Source: UBA8949 sp942493365 (lineage in GTDB: Bacteria; Bacillota; Clostridia; Saccharofermentanales; UBA5734). From it: DNA of 64,000 nucleotides. The DNA is taken from contig OW818697.1 in NCBI GenBank assembly GCA_942493365.1, positions 1,860,001 to 1,924,000 of the forward strand. Reading direction: 5' to 3'. Under the pieces are notes generated by a model. It searched no databases, was not told the DNA's origin, and saw only the letters and a list, made by a program, of their open reading frames with translations. Positions 17,206-26,834 of this stretch are shown here, piece after piece; position 1 is the first letter of the stretch, and every line of letters begins with the position of its first letter. Position numbers and translations under genes: made by a program.

Positions 17206-17484
17206 ATTTTCGCCATTGGAGGTCCAAGCGAATGGGTTGTTTTTGGCCTGATTATTGTCAATTATTCTATCTGTTTCAGGACTTTGTGCTGCATTTTGTC
17301 GAATCACACCTGTCATATTGCACATATATCGTATCCAATAATGTGCAATTTATCATTTGTTTGATGTTTTTTTCTTTTGTCTATCTTCATTTAAATAATG
17401 GTTTCACATCTGTTCCAGTTGAACAATCTATGTTACAATTCGTGTTATTAAGCTACTGGACATCAGCAGGAGGCCAAGGGCGGG
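17206..17484. other. AT-rich divergent intergenic region with a 9-bp inverted repeat
   Basis: Between the divergent promoter at 17.2 kb and the DUF5305-like gene there is no gene. A perfect inverted repeat, ATTGCACAT (17317-17325) and ATGTGCAAT (17341-17349) with a 15-base spacer, is followed by a T-rich run. It may be an operator or a hairpin. The forward promoter is unclear. Confidence 0.45.
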
Positions 17485-18774
17485 ATGAGACAATCCAAAC
17501 GCACCGACAAAGTGCAGACCCCCAAGTCAGATCATCCAGGAAAAATCAAACGCGGCCGTCAGGAAATGAACCGTTTTCTGCGTCGTTTTCTTGTATTCGT
17601 TTTGTTAATCCTCCTATCGGCCATTTGTATTGCCGGCTACGCTACACTTGCTCCAATATCGATCTATTTGAATGCGCAAGTGCTCAACTATCATCGCGAC
17701 GCGGCCATTGATTATGAAGTCGTCCTCAAGCCAAACAACTTTACGGAAGCGACCACAGTCGGCATGGATCAGGTCTATATTCAGGATTTTTCTGATTCTG
17801 TCAATGCAAGTTTCGATTATGCGTTCTCTGCTGACCGCGCATCAAATTTAAAATACAGTTATACCATCGATGCGATTGTTCGGGTTCATGATGCCAGCAA
17901 CCCGGATATCATTCTTCTCAGTCACAAAATCAACCTTCGACCTGAAACCGTTGGCCAGATCAATGGCACGGAACTGGTCATCAAAGATGCTGTTTCCGTA
18001 AAATTAGCCGATTATACTGCCATCATCGAGAGCTTTAAAGCACAAACCAGCCAACCGGCAACTTTCGATGTGGCCGTTACCATGGTTGTCAGCTTGACCT
18101 CGCAACAGACTTCTGGCCTCGTGGAGATCATTGACACATCCGCTTTGCAAATACCGCTTCAGCAGCCCCAGTTTGAAATAACTCGCGTCCTGCCTGATCG
18201 TTTGCCAGTCGCTGTCCATCGACTCATGCAAAGTGTATTTGTCATTACCAACGTGCCTTTCGTGATTATTTTAGTCCTGGCTGGCCTGTGCTTGCTTTTG
18301 CTGATCCTTTTACTGACCCTGACCCGCGGTCGCAAGAAAAATCTTTTCAATCGCCAGCTTCATCGAATGATGCGCCAGGCGAAAAGCCGCTTGATGGTCA
18401 TTGGCGACAAAGCCTGGGAGCCTGAATGGTGTGTTACCGCGACGGACTATCATTCCCTTGTTCGTACCGCTAAGAAACTGAAGCATCCGATTTTCTGTTT
18501 TGTTGATCGGCAATCACCTGTCCCCACTGCCTATTTTTATATCTATTATGGTGAAAATAATTATTGCTTTACATTTACCGGCGAGGCTGCACATGTTGAT
18601 ACCACCTCCGAAGCCGGCACTTTAAGTTCAATTGTTTCGGAAGAGCCACAAATTCCCAACCTTTCGACGCCATCTGCTATTGATGACCGAATTCCACTAT
18701 TACCCGAAACAGATGACAGTTCCGACATTTTTCTGGCCAAACTGATGACTCACCCTGGCTTGAATCAGCGATAA
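17485..18774 (+). CDS. DUF5305-like membrane protein
   Basis: A 429-residue protein of unknown function. A basic N-terminus (about 35 residues) precedes TM1 near 36-58 (FLVFVLLILLSAICIAGYA). The extracytoplasmic domain (60-245) opens with YEVVLKPNNFTE, resembling the DUF5305 signature of a Tyr, a Leu-Lys-Pro-Asn run and beta-rich repeats. TM2 (FVIILVLAGLCLLLLILLL) lies near 253-273, and a cytoplasmic tail with an independent folded part follows. DUF5305 proteins are often found with signal peptidases and secreted TasA-like proteins, recalled rather than checked. It converges with the secreted-protein gene with a ten-base stop overlap. Confidence 0.7.
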   Translation: MRQSKRTDKVQTPKSDHPGKIKRGRQEMNRFLRRFLVFVLLILLSAICIAGYATLAPISIYLNAQVLNYHRDAAIDYEVVLKPNNFTEATTVGMDQVYIQDFSDSVNASFDYAFSADRASNLKYSYTIDAIVRVHDASNPDIILLSHKINLRPETVGQINGTELVIKDAVSVKLADYTAIIESFKAQTSQPATFDVAVTMVVSLTSQQTSGLVEIIDTSALQIPLQQPQFEITRVLPDRLPVAVHRLMQSVFVITNVPFVIILVLAGLCLLLLILLLTLTRGRKKNLFNRQLHRMMRQAKSRLMVIGDKAWEPEWCVTATDYHSLVRTAKKLKHPIFCFVDRQSPVPTAYFYIYYGENNYCFTFTGEAAHVDTTSEAGTLSSIVSEEPQIPNLSTPSAIDDRIPLLPETDDSSDIFLAKLMTHPGLNQR

Positions 18775-20279
18775 GGTCTGATCTGAACATAGGTTATATC
18801 ATAAACATTTCCGGTCAGTTCAATATCTGAAATGACTTTTGTCATGCGCTGGCTGGGCGAAGATCTGTCTTCAGCTTGAACCGTCAGCGTCATAGGTGGC
18901 TGCAAGCGGCGATTATCCCAGGTCAGGGTTGAAGGCAGCGCGGGGATTATCACACTGGCCTCATAATGCGTGACGTCATCGACACAAACAATGGCGATTG
19001 TTTTGCCGTTAAAAGTAAATTGAGCCGATTTGGGACTTCGCGTAAAATCAATCACGATATTCAGGCGTTCAAGTGCTAAAAAGCGGTGCGGTTCGATCGA
19101 CATCGTCTGACCCTGACTGTTGGTCTGACCCGAAAAGTATCGAATACTACCCTTGATCTCAACCTCAGCATCGAATTCCGGCGCAGGCTTTTCCGCTCTG
19201 ACAACAATCGTCTTTTGCGCTCGTACCAATTGAATATCACCCATTTGACTGACCGCCCAAGCCTGTCCATCGAGCGTAAATGGACGTTCTTGTTCTCCTG
19301 CCAGCTCATTTCGACTGACTCGTAGGGTCAACGGGGCCGACCACGGCCCCAAGCCAGTTCCATTGACCCAGCCTGTAGCATTCCCGGCACCGCGGTTTTT
19401 GATATCCGCATCGCCCGCCAACCCGCTGAAGGCCGTTATAATACCGTTGACCGTATACTGTATGTCGATGAAGTCCGCCTGACTGCCAATGACGTACTGT
19501 CCATCCGCAGCCGGTGTATTGAGTACGCTGATCGAACAGCTCACGCCGACCCCACCCGCGCCTTGGCCGTTGAATGTCGCATATCTGATCTCTTTTTTGG
19601 TTTTCGACAAATAATGATTGGTGTACAAGGCAAACCCCATATGCCAGGATGGCGGAGCCAGGACAACGGTGGTCGTTTCGAGCAGATTGAGATTTTGAAA
19701 GGTCATGCCGCCGTAATTGTTATTGCGATAGGTCAGCTGGGCATTTTTGATGAAATCTTTTTGGCGTACTGAAAGTCTGGCCCAAGATACATAAGCCGAT
19801 TGTCCCATATTCAATTCGGTCCACTGCCAGGGGGTTGATTGGGTGACACCACCCGGCGCGTCGTCGCGGAACAACGAATTGGTCACGACAATCTCTTCAT
19901 ATGAAAATCCGAGGCTGGCAAATTGACCGGTTTTCGGATCATATCGATTGCCGGCAACCTGACTTGGACTGCCATAAACCAGCAGTTTGTAATCCCGCCA
20001 GATGGTGTAGTTCGCCTGATAACCTTTGGATCGACTTTTCACCGGCTGACCGACAGCCAGCAGCCAGCTCTCAAATGCCGCCTGATTGGTCGGCGGCACC
20101 GGCAGACCCGAGGATCCCGGAAAACCGGCAGCAGCTGCCGGGATGGCATTTTGCAACAGCATGACCGTCAGGATCAGCAGCGAGAACAGGCTCAGGCTGA
20201 CGGATCGTTTCTGCCGTTGTGTTTCAGGCAGGGTTTGAGATAATGCTGAATGAGATTGTTGTATAAACATCGGCTTCAT
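18765..20279 (-). CDS. Secreted protein of unknown function
   Basis: A 504-residue exported protein with no family I recognise. A signal sequence (SVSLSLFSLLILTVMLLQ, then AIPAAAAG) spans about residues 27-53. The rest is beta-rich, aromatic and low in cysteine, with segments such as FWYGSPSQ-type Tyr/Trp clusters, SWARLSVRQKDFI and IQYTVNGIITAFSGLAGDAD. It suggests an all-beta surface or matrix protein. No LPXTG anchor is seen. The ATG at 20279 has a GAGG site six bases away and lies inside the last 56 bases of the lipoprotein gene, so the two are translationally coupled. Confidence 0.72.
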   Translation of the reverse strand: MKPMFIQQSHSALSQTLPETQRQKRSVSLSLFSLLILTVMLLQNAIPAAAAGFPGSSGLPVPPTNQAAFESWLLAVGQPVKSRSKGYQANYTIWRDYKLLVYGSPSQVAGNRYDPKTGQFASLGFSYEEIVVTNSLFRDDAPGGVTQSTPWQWTELNMGQSAYVSWARLSVRQKDFIKNAQLTYRNNNYGGMTFQNLNLLETTTVVLAPPSWHMGFALYTNHYLSKTKKEIRYATFNGQGAGGVGVSCSISVLNTPAADGQYVIGSQADFIDIQYTVNGIITAFSGLAGDADIKNRGAGNATGWVNGTGLGPWSAPLTLRVSRNELAGEQERPFTLDGQAWAVSQMGDIQLVRAQKTIVVRAEKPAPEFDAEVEIKGSIRYFSGQTNSQGQTMSIEPHRFLALERLNIVIDFTRSPKSAQFTFNGKTIAIVCVDDVTHYEASVIIPALPSTLTWDNRRLQPPMTLTVQAEDRSSPSQRMTKVISDIELTGNVYDITYVQIRPYR

Positions 20280-21057
20280 AGGTTACCTCGATTCGATTGA
20301 TGGCCTTTTGCCAGACCTGTCTGATGATCTGTGTGGACGAGAGACGGTCACTGAAATCATGTCGATAGCATTGGACGATAAAATTGAAAATCTCGGGACT
20401 GTATTCATTCGCCAGAACTTGACGCAATGAGGCCTCCAAGAGTTCGACGACGCGCGGATCGCTGTAGGAATTGTCAGCCATGGCGGCATCACGGGTCATA
20501 TCGCTGAACAACCGATCGATACACAACATCAGCTGCGGTTGTTGCGCGGGATCCGCATCCAAATCGAGAAACCAGTAAAAATAACTGTTGAAACGCTCGG
20601 CCGAGACCAAATTGACAGCGGCGACCAGAAAGGTCTGTTGCACGCCAGGATCCGGGTGAAGATAGACCGCGACATTGCCTTGAGCCATCGCGCTTTGATT
20701 CAAGGCGGCTTCGTAAATTTGCAGATCGCTGACCACCAGCCAATCATGTCGGTGAGACGGCTGCGACGTCTCCGGTGGCGGCGGAACGGTCGTCGTGTGT
20801 GTTGTGGTCGATGTGCTGGCCGCCTGGGTTTCATCCGACGATGAGGCCGATGAGGTGGGATCAGGTTTCAGGTCAGTCGACTCAGCGGTTCCCGTGCCCT
20901 GACTGCTTGATGCAGTGGATGCCGTGGTCTCAGTCGTCACGCGCACCGTCTGCGCCGGATCATGACACCCGCAAAGCTGCAAGAGCAAGATTGCACTCAA
21001 CAGCAGCAGGCTCCATCGCCTGGTTAAACAGCTTGGACGAACAGTTCTTTTGTTCAT
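20224..21057 (-). CDS. Putative lipoprotein of unknown function
   Basis: A 277-residue protein with a lipoprotein signal peptide (SLLLLSAILLLQLCGC, Cys near residue 31). A Ser/Thr/Pro-rich linker spans about residues 38-98, and a helical domain (SDLQIYEAALNQSAMAQGNV to the end) has no family I recognise. It is probably anchored on the outer face of the membrane. Its ribosome site (GGGGTGA) is the right arm of the terminator hairpin after purL, so translation or transcription into it may be restricted. It overlaps the following secreted-protein gene by 56 bases. Confidence 0.72.
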   Translation of the reverse strand: MNKRTVRPSCLTRRWSLLLLSAILLLQLCGCHDPAQTVRVTTETTASTASSSQGTGTAESTDLKPDPTSSASSSDETQAASTSTTTHTTTVPPPPETSQPSHRHDWLVVSDLQIYEAALNQSAMAQGNVAVYLHPDPGVQQTFLVAAVNLVSAERFNSYFYWFLDLDADPAQQPQLMLCIDRLFSDMTRDAAMADNSYSDPRVVELLEASLRQVLANEYSPEIFNFIVQCYRHDFSDRLSSTQIIRQVWQKAINRIEVTYEADVYTTISFSIISNPA

Positions 21058-21102
21058 AAAAAATCACCCCGGTATCCAGATTACACCGGAAACCAGGGTG
21101 AT
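21058..21102 (-). terminator. Terminator after purL that also holds the lipoprotein ribosome site
   Basis: Minus-strand 11-bp stem (ATCACCCTGGT with ACCGGGGTGAT, one G-U), 18-base loop, six T. The right arm contains GGGGTGA, and the ATG of the lipoprotein gene comes directly after the T run. Confidence 0.85.
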
Positions 21103-21139
21103 GCAGCGGTAGACGTTCGACAAAAAGCGACAAAGCCCG

Positions 21140-24100
21140 TCAGCGGAAATAGGCAATGCCAGCTTCAAAGATGCGTTGGTCCTTTTCGCCGGGGATGTTG
21201 CGCGCCAGCAGCGGCCCTTTTCGTTCGGAGTGCCCCATTTTGCCGAGGATACGGCCATCGGGGCTGCTGATGGCTTCAATGGCGCCCAGTGAGCCATTGG
21301 GATTGAATACCGTCAGATGCGAGGGTTGACCGCTGGCATCGACATATTGCGCGGCAATCTGGTCCTGCGCCGCCATTTGGCTGATGAGCTCTGGGCTGGC
21401 AGCGAAGCGACCTTCGCCATGGGAGATCGGCACCTGATGCAGGTCTCCCGGCTGGGTGAAACTCAGCCAGGGCGAGCGTGAGCTGCGTATTTTGGTCGTT
21501 ACATAACATGACGCATGGCGGCCAATGCGATTGAAGGTCAGGGTCGGGCTGTCCTGGGTCAGTTCGCCGATGTCGCCGAAAGGCAGCAAACCAAGTTTGA
21601 TCAGGGCTTGAAAGCCGTTGCAGATGCCCAGAATCAAGCCATCACGGTGCTGCAGGAGTTTGCGGACCTCTTCTGTGACGGCAGGATTGTGAAAGGCTGC
21701 CGCGATGAATTTGCCCGAACCCTCAGGTTCATCGCCGCCGCTGAAACCGCCGGGCAGCATGATGATCTGCGCTTGGGCGATACGCTTTTCCATTTCAGCC
21801 ATGGTTTGACGAATAGCATCGGGTGAGAGGTTGCGGACCACCAGCACGTCAGGGTCTGCTCCAGCCTTGGCGAAGGCTCGCGCCGTGTCGTACTCGGTGT
21901 TGGTGCCCGGAAAAACCGGGATAAAAACGCGCGGTCTGGCGATACGAATGGCCGCGCAGGGCGACGTTTTAGGCACCGCCTGGGCCGCAGGCAGTTTTGG
22001 AATGGGCTGGTCGAGGTTGCTGGCGGTCGGAAAGACTTTTTCCAGCGGTTTCTGCCAGCTTGCCAAGGCGTCTGCCTCTGGCAATTCCTCGGTGCCGCAA
22101 CGGAAAACCGGCTCGCCCAATGTTTTACCCAGCAGTCGGGCACCGGCAGCTTGCAGTCGATCGGCCGAGCGATTGTCGTTAACCGCCAGCAGCAGCGCCG
22201 CGATTTGCGGCGCAAAAAGATCAGCCTTCAGCTCGGCGGCGAATTCAAAGCCCAGCTGATTGCCAAAACACATCTTCGCACAGGCTATGGCGGCGCTTTG
22301 CCGGACCGTCGCCGCGGCCGCGATTTGCCCGGCGGCGGCCATTTGGTGGACGCGCGCCAGGTTGGCCATGAAGGCCGGCGCGTCAGGCAGGCCCGCCTCG
22401 CCGATCGGGACGGGCAGCAGCCAGACCGACTGCCCCGGCTTTTGCAGCGCAGCCGAAACCACCTGCCCGGCCTTGCTGACGGCAACGGCAAAGGACACCA
22501 GGGTCGGCGGCACATGCAGGTCTTTGAATGAACCGGACATGCTGTCTTTGCCGCCGATGGCCGGCACGCCGAAGTCGATCTGAGCCTGGTAGGCACCAAG
22601 CAGAGCGGCCAGCGGCTTGCCCCATTTTTCGGCGGTGGTCAGTCGTTCAAAGTATTCCTGAAAGGTCAGCCGTGCCGTCGCGGCGTCGCCGCCCATCGCA
22701 GCGATTTTAGCCAGCGAATGGGCCACGGCAAAATAGGCGCCGTGATAGGGGCTCCAACTGGACAGTTCAGGGTCAAAGCCAAAAGACATCAGGGTGCAGG
22801 CATCGGTTTCGCCGTCCAGCATCGGGATCAGGGCGGCCATGCCCTCTTCGGGGGTCAGCTGAAGACGTCCGCCAAACGGCATGAGGACGGTTCCGGCGCC
22901 GATCGTGCTGTCGAAACGCTCGACCAAGCCTTTGCGGGAGCAGTCTTGCAAAGTCGAAAGGCCGGCCTTGAGTTGCTCGACAAACCCGACGACGGCCTTG
23001 CTGTTGCTGGACCCGCTGGGAGGGGTTGGCGGCATCACAGTAATGGCGGTTTGTTGCGGGGCACCGTTGGTATCGATAAAGGAACGCGCCAGATCAACGA
23101 TGGTCTTGCCGCGCCATTGCATGACCAGGCGCGGATCGTCCGTGACCTCGGCCACCGCGACCGCCTCAAGATTTTCCTGCTCAGCGAAGGCAATAAATTT
23201 TGCAACATCATCGGCGGCAACGACGACCGCCATTCTTTCTTGTGATTCAGAAATGGCCAGCTCGGTGCCATCCAGGCCTTCATATTTGCGTGGCACTTTG
23301 TCCAGATCAATGCGCAGTCCGTCGGCCAGTTCACCGATGGCGACCGAAACACCGCCAGCGCCGAAGTCGTTGCAGCGCTTGATCAGCAGGGCGACCTCGC
23401 GGTTGCGGAACAGCCGCTGGATTTTGCGTTCGGTTGGCGGATTGCCCTTTTGCACTTCCGAGCCGCATTTGATAATCGATTGTTCATCATGCGCCTTGGA
23501 TGATCCCGTGGCGCCGCCGCAGCCATCACGGCCGGTCCGGCCGCCGAGCAGGATCACCTGATCGCCCGGCGCGGGGGTTTCCCGTCTGACTTGAGCCGCT
23601 GGCGCCGCGGCGATGACAGCGCCGATTTCCATGCGTTTGGCGATGTAGCCGGGGTGGTAGATTTCTTCGACCTGGCCGGTGGCCAGACCGATCTGGTTGC
23701 CATAGGCACTGTAGCCGGCAGCGGCGGTGGTGGTGATTTTGCGCTGTGATAATTTGCCGGGCAGGGTCTGACTGACGGGCACGGTCGGATCGCCACTGCC
23801 GGTGACGCGCATGGCCTGGTAGACGTAGGATCGCCCGGACAGCGGGTCGCGGATGGCGCCGCCGAGGCAGGTCGCCGCGCCGCCGAAGGGCTCGATCTCG
23901 GTCGGATGGTTGTGAGTCTCGTTCTTGAACATGACCAGATAGTCTTCTGCTTGACCGTTGACAGGGATGCTGACTTTGATGCTGCAGGCGTTGATTTCCG
24001 GCGAAACGTCGAGGTCATCGAGTTTGCCCTGCCGACGCAGTTCCTTCATCGCCAGCGTAGCCAGATCCATCAGGCAGATCGGCTTTTCGGCCAGCCTGCT

Positions 24101-24907
24101 GCCATAGACCTCGGCGCGCATGGCCTGATAGGTCTGCCAGGTCTGTTGCATGCGCCGCGTTGTTTCATCGTCGCCGGCAAAATGGACGGCATCGATGCGG
24201 GTCAAAAAAGTCGTGTGTCGGCAATGGTCGGACCAGTAGGTGTCGAGGACGCGCAGTTCGGTCCATCTCGGGTCGCGCCCTTCGTCGGCAAACCAGTCGC
24301 GCGTGAACGCGAGGTCGGCAGCAGACATGGCAAAGCCGGCCGTTTCCAGCAGGGTGTTCAGCGCCGCCTGATCCATTGTTGTGAAACCGACAATCGACTC
24401 GATATCGGAAGGACTGTCCAACGCGTCGACCAGGCTGTCCGGCTTGTCCATCGCGGCTTCCCGCGCTTCGACCGGGTTGATCAGCCAATTCTTGATCCGC
24501 GCCAGTTCGTCAGCCGCGATCTCACCGTCCAGGGCGTAGACGCGGGCGGTCTTGAGCAGCGGCCGTTCTTCGCAGGTCAAAATCTGGATGCATTGGGCCG
24601 CGGAATCGGCACGCTGGTCATACTGGCCAGGCAAGGCCTCGACGGCAAAGGCTGCGGTTGGACAGCCAAAATCCGACCTTTCATCGGCGATGGTATCGAC
24701 CGGCGGCTCAGCAAAAACCCGCGTGCGGGCTTGCTCGTACTGATCGTCGGTAATGCCCGAAACATCATAGCGGTTGTAAATCCGGATGGCCTTGAGACCA
24801 GGCAGATTGAGATTCTCAACCAGATCGCGCAGGAGACCCGCCGCTTCAATATCAAAACCGGGCTTTTTCACGGCATAGATTCTTCTGACTTGATCCTTGG
24901 GGTTCAT
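21140..24907 (-). CDS. purL: Phosphoribosylformylglycinamidine synthase, single-chain form
   Basis: The large FGAM synthase (1255 residues) of de novo purine synthesis, which turns FGAR, glutamine and ATP into FGAM. Many Firmicutes split it into PurS, PurL and PurQ; here all parts are in one chain. Visible are the N-terminal PurS-like region, SDHCRHTTF near residue 225, the first synthetase half with FKNETHNHPTEIEPFGGAATC, the second half, and a C-terminal glutaminase with the nucleophile in GICNGFQALIKLGLLP and the histidine in ISHGEGRF. It lies 18 bases after htpG, and no other pur gene is nearby. A strong terminator follows. Confidence 0.96.
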   Translation of the reverse strand: MNPKDQVRRIYAVKKPGFDIEAAGLLRDLVENLNLPGLKAIRIYNRYDVSGITDDQYEQARTRVFAEPPVDTIADERSDFGCPTAAFAVEALPGQYDQRADSAAQCIQILTCEERPLLKTARVYALDGEIAADELARIKNWLINPVEAREAAMDKPDSLVDALDSPSDIESIVGFTTMDQAALNTLLETAGFAMSAADLAFTRDWFADEGRDPRWTELRVLDTYWSDHCRHTTFLTRIDAVHFAGDDETTRRMQQTWQTYQAMRAEVYGSRLAEKPICLMDLATLAMKELRRQGKLDDLDVSPEINACSIKVSIPVNGQAEDYLVMFKNETHNHPTEIEPFGGAATCLGGAIRDPLSGRSYVYQAMRVTGSGDPTVPVSQTLPGKLSQRKITTTAAAGYSAYGNQIGLATGQVEEIYHPGYIAKRMEIGAVIAAAPAAQVRRETPAPGDQVILLGGRTGRDGCGGATGSSKAHDEQSIIKCGSEVQKGNPPTERKIQRLFRNREVALLIKRCNDFGAGGVSVAIGELADGLRIDLDKVPRKYEGLDGTELAISESQERMAVVVAADDVAKFIAFAEQENLEAVAVAEVTDDPRLVMQWRGKTIVDLARSFIDTNGAPQQTAITVMPPTPPSGSSNSKAVVGFVEQLKAGLSTLQDCSRKGLVERFDSTIGAGTVLMPFGGRLQLTPEEGMAALIPMLDGETDACTLMSFGFDPELSSWSPYHGAYFAVAHSLAKIAAMGGDAATARLTFQEYFERLTTAEKWGKPLAALLGAYQAQIDFGVPAIGGKDSMSGSFKDLHVPPTLVSFAVAVSKAGQVVSAALQKPGQSVWLLPVPIGEAGLPDAPAFMANLARVHQMAAAGQIAAAATVRQSAAIACAKMCFGNQLGFEFAAELKADLFAPQIAALLLAVNDNRSADRLQAAGARLLGKTLGEPVFRCGTEELPEADALASWQKPLEKVFPTASNLDQPIPKLPAAQAVPKTSPCAAIRIARPRVFIPVFPGTNTEYDTARAFAKAGADPDVLVVRNLSPDAIRQTMAEMEKRIAQAQIIMLPGGFSGGDEPEGSGKFIAAAFHNPAVTEEVRKLLQHRDGLILGICNGFQALIKLGLLPFGDIGELTQDSPTLTFNRIGRHASCYVTTKIRSSRSPWLSFTQPGDLHQVPISHGEGRFAASPELISQMAAQDQIAAQYVDASGQPSHLTVFNPNGSLGAIEAISSPDGRILGKMGHSERKGPLLARNIPGEKDQRIFEAGIAYFR

Positions 24908-24925
24908 GGTGCCACCATCTTTCCT

Positions 24926-26833
24926 TTAGTCCTGTCCGGCAATTTGCCCCAACAGACTGGCGCTGCGTTTCAAGAATTCAGCCATGTCATCAGCGGACAA
25001 TGAACCGTGGCCCAGACGCGCCAGATCGTATACCTGGCGAATCAGCCGACCGGTCTCTTCCTGGCGGCCGGGGATTTCGTAAAGTGCCAGCAGCCGGCTG
25101 ATCAGGGGCTGGTCCTGATTGACAATCAAGGTTTGCTGCAGCGGAAACATGCTGTTGATGTCCATTTTATCATCGCCGGCTCCCTGCATCTTCTCGAACT
25201 GTTTGCGCATTTCCTGTATGCGGCGTGATTCTTCGGACTCGACAATCATCGCCGGCAACGCATCAGCGCCCAACGACTGCACCTTGACCTCCAGCTTGTC
25301 CTGGCCCAGGGTCTCGCGGAACAATTTCTCGAACGCCTCGACCTGACTGGCGTCGCCTTCGCTGCCGCCCAGTTCGGCATCAACGCGTTTGAAATGCTTG
25401 CCGTGATTTTTGTACTCGATGAAGGACATGAAGTGATTGTCCAACTCGTGATCCATGACCAGCACATCGAGGCCGCGCGCTTTGGCCATCTGCACATAGG
25501 CGACCTGCTTGGACGGGTCGTGCGAATAGAGCAGGGTGTCGCCGAGCTCGGACAGCACCTTGAGCGGGCCGTCAACTGTTTTGAAGAGCGCGATGTCCTT
25601 GACCTTGTCGTAGAATTTGTCTTCCTTGAGCATGCCGTATTTGACAAAGACGCCGATGTCCTGCCAATATTTGTCGTAGTCTGCCCGCTGGTCGTTGAAG
25701 AGCTGGGTCAGTTTGTCGGCGACCTTCTTGATGATATGAGTGGATAATTTGCTGACGTAGGCGTCGTTCTGCAGGAAGCTGCGCGAGACGTTGAGCGGCA
25801 GGTCGGGGCAGTCGATGCAGCCTTTGAGTAAAAACAGGAATTCCGGGATGATTTCCTTGATGTTGTCGGCGACGAAGACCTGATTGTAATAGATTTTGAT
25901 GCGCCCCTCGAGGCTTTCATAGGCATTGTCGGACTGGGGAAAATAGAGAATGCCCTTGAGGTTGAAGGGGTAATCCATGTTGAGGTGAATCCAGAAAAGC
26001 GGCTCGCGGTAATCGCGGAAGGTTTTGCGATAAAAGGCCTTGTATTCGTCATCGGTGCATTCGCTGGGCTTTTTCAGCCAGAGCGGTGACAGGTCATTGA
26101 TCGGCTGTTCGGCGGTGGTTTCGATCTCGTCCGGTTCATCGGTCGCGGGCTTTTCGGCGGCGGCCTTGGCCTCGCGCTCGGCGCGTTCCAGATCGGCAAC
26201 AACGTCGTTAAAATAAATCGGCCAGGCCATGAAGCTGCAGTATTTGTCGAGGATTTCCCTGATTTTGCTGCCCGTCAGAAATTCCTTGCCTTCATCGGAC
26301 AGGGTCAGGGTGATCTGAGAACCGCGAGTTGCGCGGTCGGACGGCCCCATGACGTAAGACATGCCATCTTCGCTCTCCCAGCTGGCCGCTTCGGCGCCGG
26401 GCTGACAGGACAACGTGTCGATGCGGACCTTATCCGAGACCATGAAGGCTGAATAGAATCCCAGGCCGAAATGGCCGATGATGCCGCCGCTGTCACCGCC
26501 CTTGTCCTTGTATTTTTCGACAAAATCCATGACGCCGGAAAAGGCGATCTGGTTGATGTATTTGCGGATTTCGTCAACTGTCATGCCGATGCCGTTGTCC
26601 TCGATGGTCAGCGTGCCGGCTGTCTGATCAAAGGTCACCCGGATGTTTTGCACGTCGCCTTCAGCAAGCGCAAATTCACCAAGGTCCGTGAGGCGTTTGA
26701 GTTTGGCGTTGGCATCGGCGGCGTTGGAGACCAGCTCGCGCAGGAAAATATCGCGGTCGGAGTAAAGCCATTTGCGAATGATCGGAAAAATGTTTTCGGT
26801 GCTGACGGATACATTGCCTGTTTCTTGAATCAT
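24926..26833 (-). CDS. htpG: Molecular chaperone HtpG (Hsp90)
   Basis: The bacterial Hsp90, an ATP-driven cytosolic dimeric chaperone, 635 residues. The GHKL ATP site is complete: ELVSNAADANAKLKRL, DNGIGMT and GHFGLGFYSAFMVS. An acidic charged stretch (residues about 215-240, with DEPDEIETTAEQP) separates the N-terminal and middle domains and is longer than in E. coli HtpG. The middle and C-terminal dimerisation domains follow. The AGGAGG ribosome site is encoded in the last codons of the preceding aminotransferase gene. No CIRCE element was found upstream. Confidence 0.97.
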   Translation of the reverse strand: MIQETGNVSVSTENIFPIIRKWLYSDRDIFLRELVSNAADANAKLKRLTDLGEFALAEGDVQNIRVTFDQTAGTLTIEDNGIGMTVDEIRKYINQIAFSGVMDFVEKYKDKGGDSGGIIGHFGLGFYSAFMVSDKVRIDTLSCQPGAEAASWESEDGMSYVMGPSDRATRGSQITLTLSDEGKEFLTGSKIREILDKYCSFMAWPIYFNDVVADLERAEREAKAAAEKPATDEPDEIETTAEQPINDLSPLWLKKPSECTDDEYKAFYRKTFRDYREPLFWIHLNMDYPFNLKGILYFPQSDNAYESLEGRIKIYYNQVFVADNIKEIIPEFLFLLKGCIDCPDLPLNVSRSFLQNDAYVSKLSTHIIKKVADKLTQLFNDQRADYDKYWQDIGVFVKYGMLKEDKFYDKVKDIALFKTVDGPLKVLSELGDTLLYSHDPSKQVAYVQMAKARGLDVLVMDHELDNHFMSFIEYKNHGKHFKRVDAELGGSEGDASQVEAFEKLFRETLGQDKLEVKVQSLGADALPAMIVESEESRRIQEMRKQFEKMQGAGDDKMDINSMFPLQQTLIVNQDQPLISRLLALYEIPGRQEETGRLIRQVYDLARLGHGSLSADDMAEFLKRSASLLGQIAGQD

Positions 26834-26834
26834 G

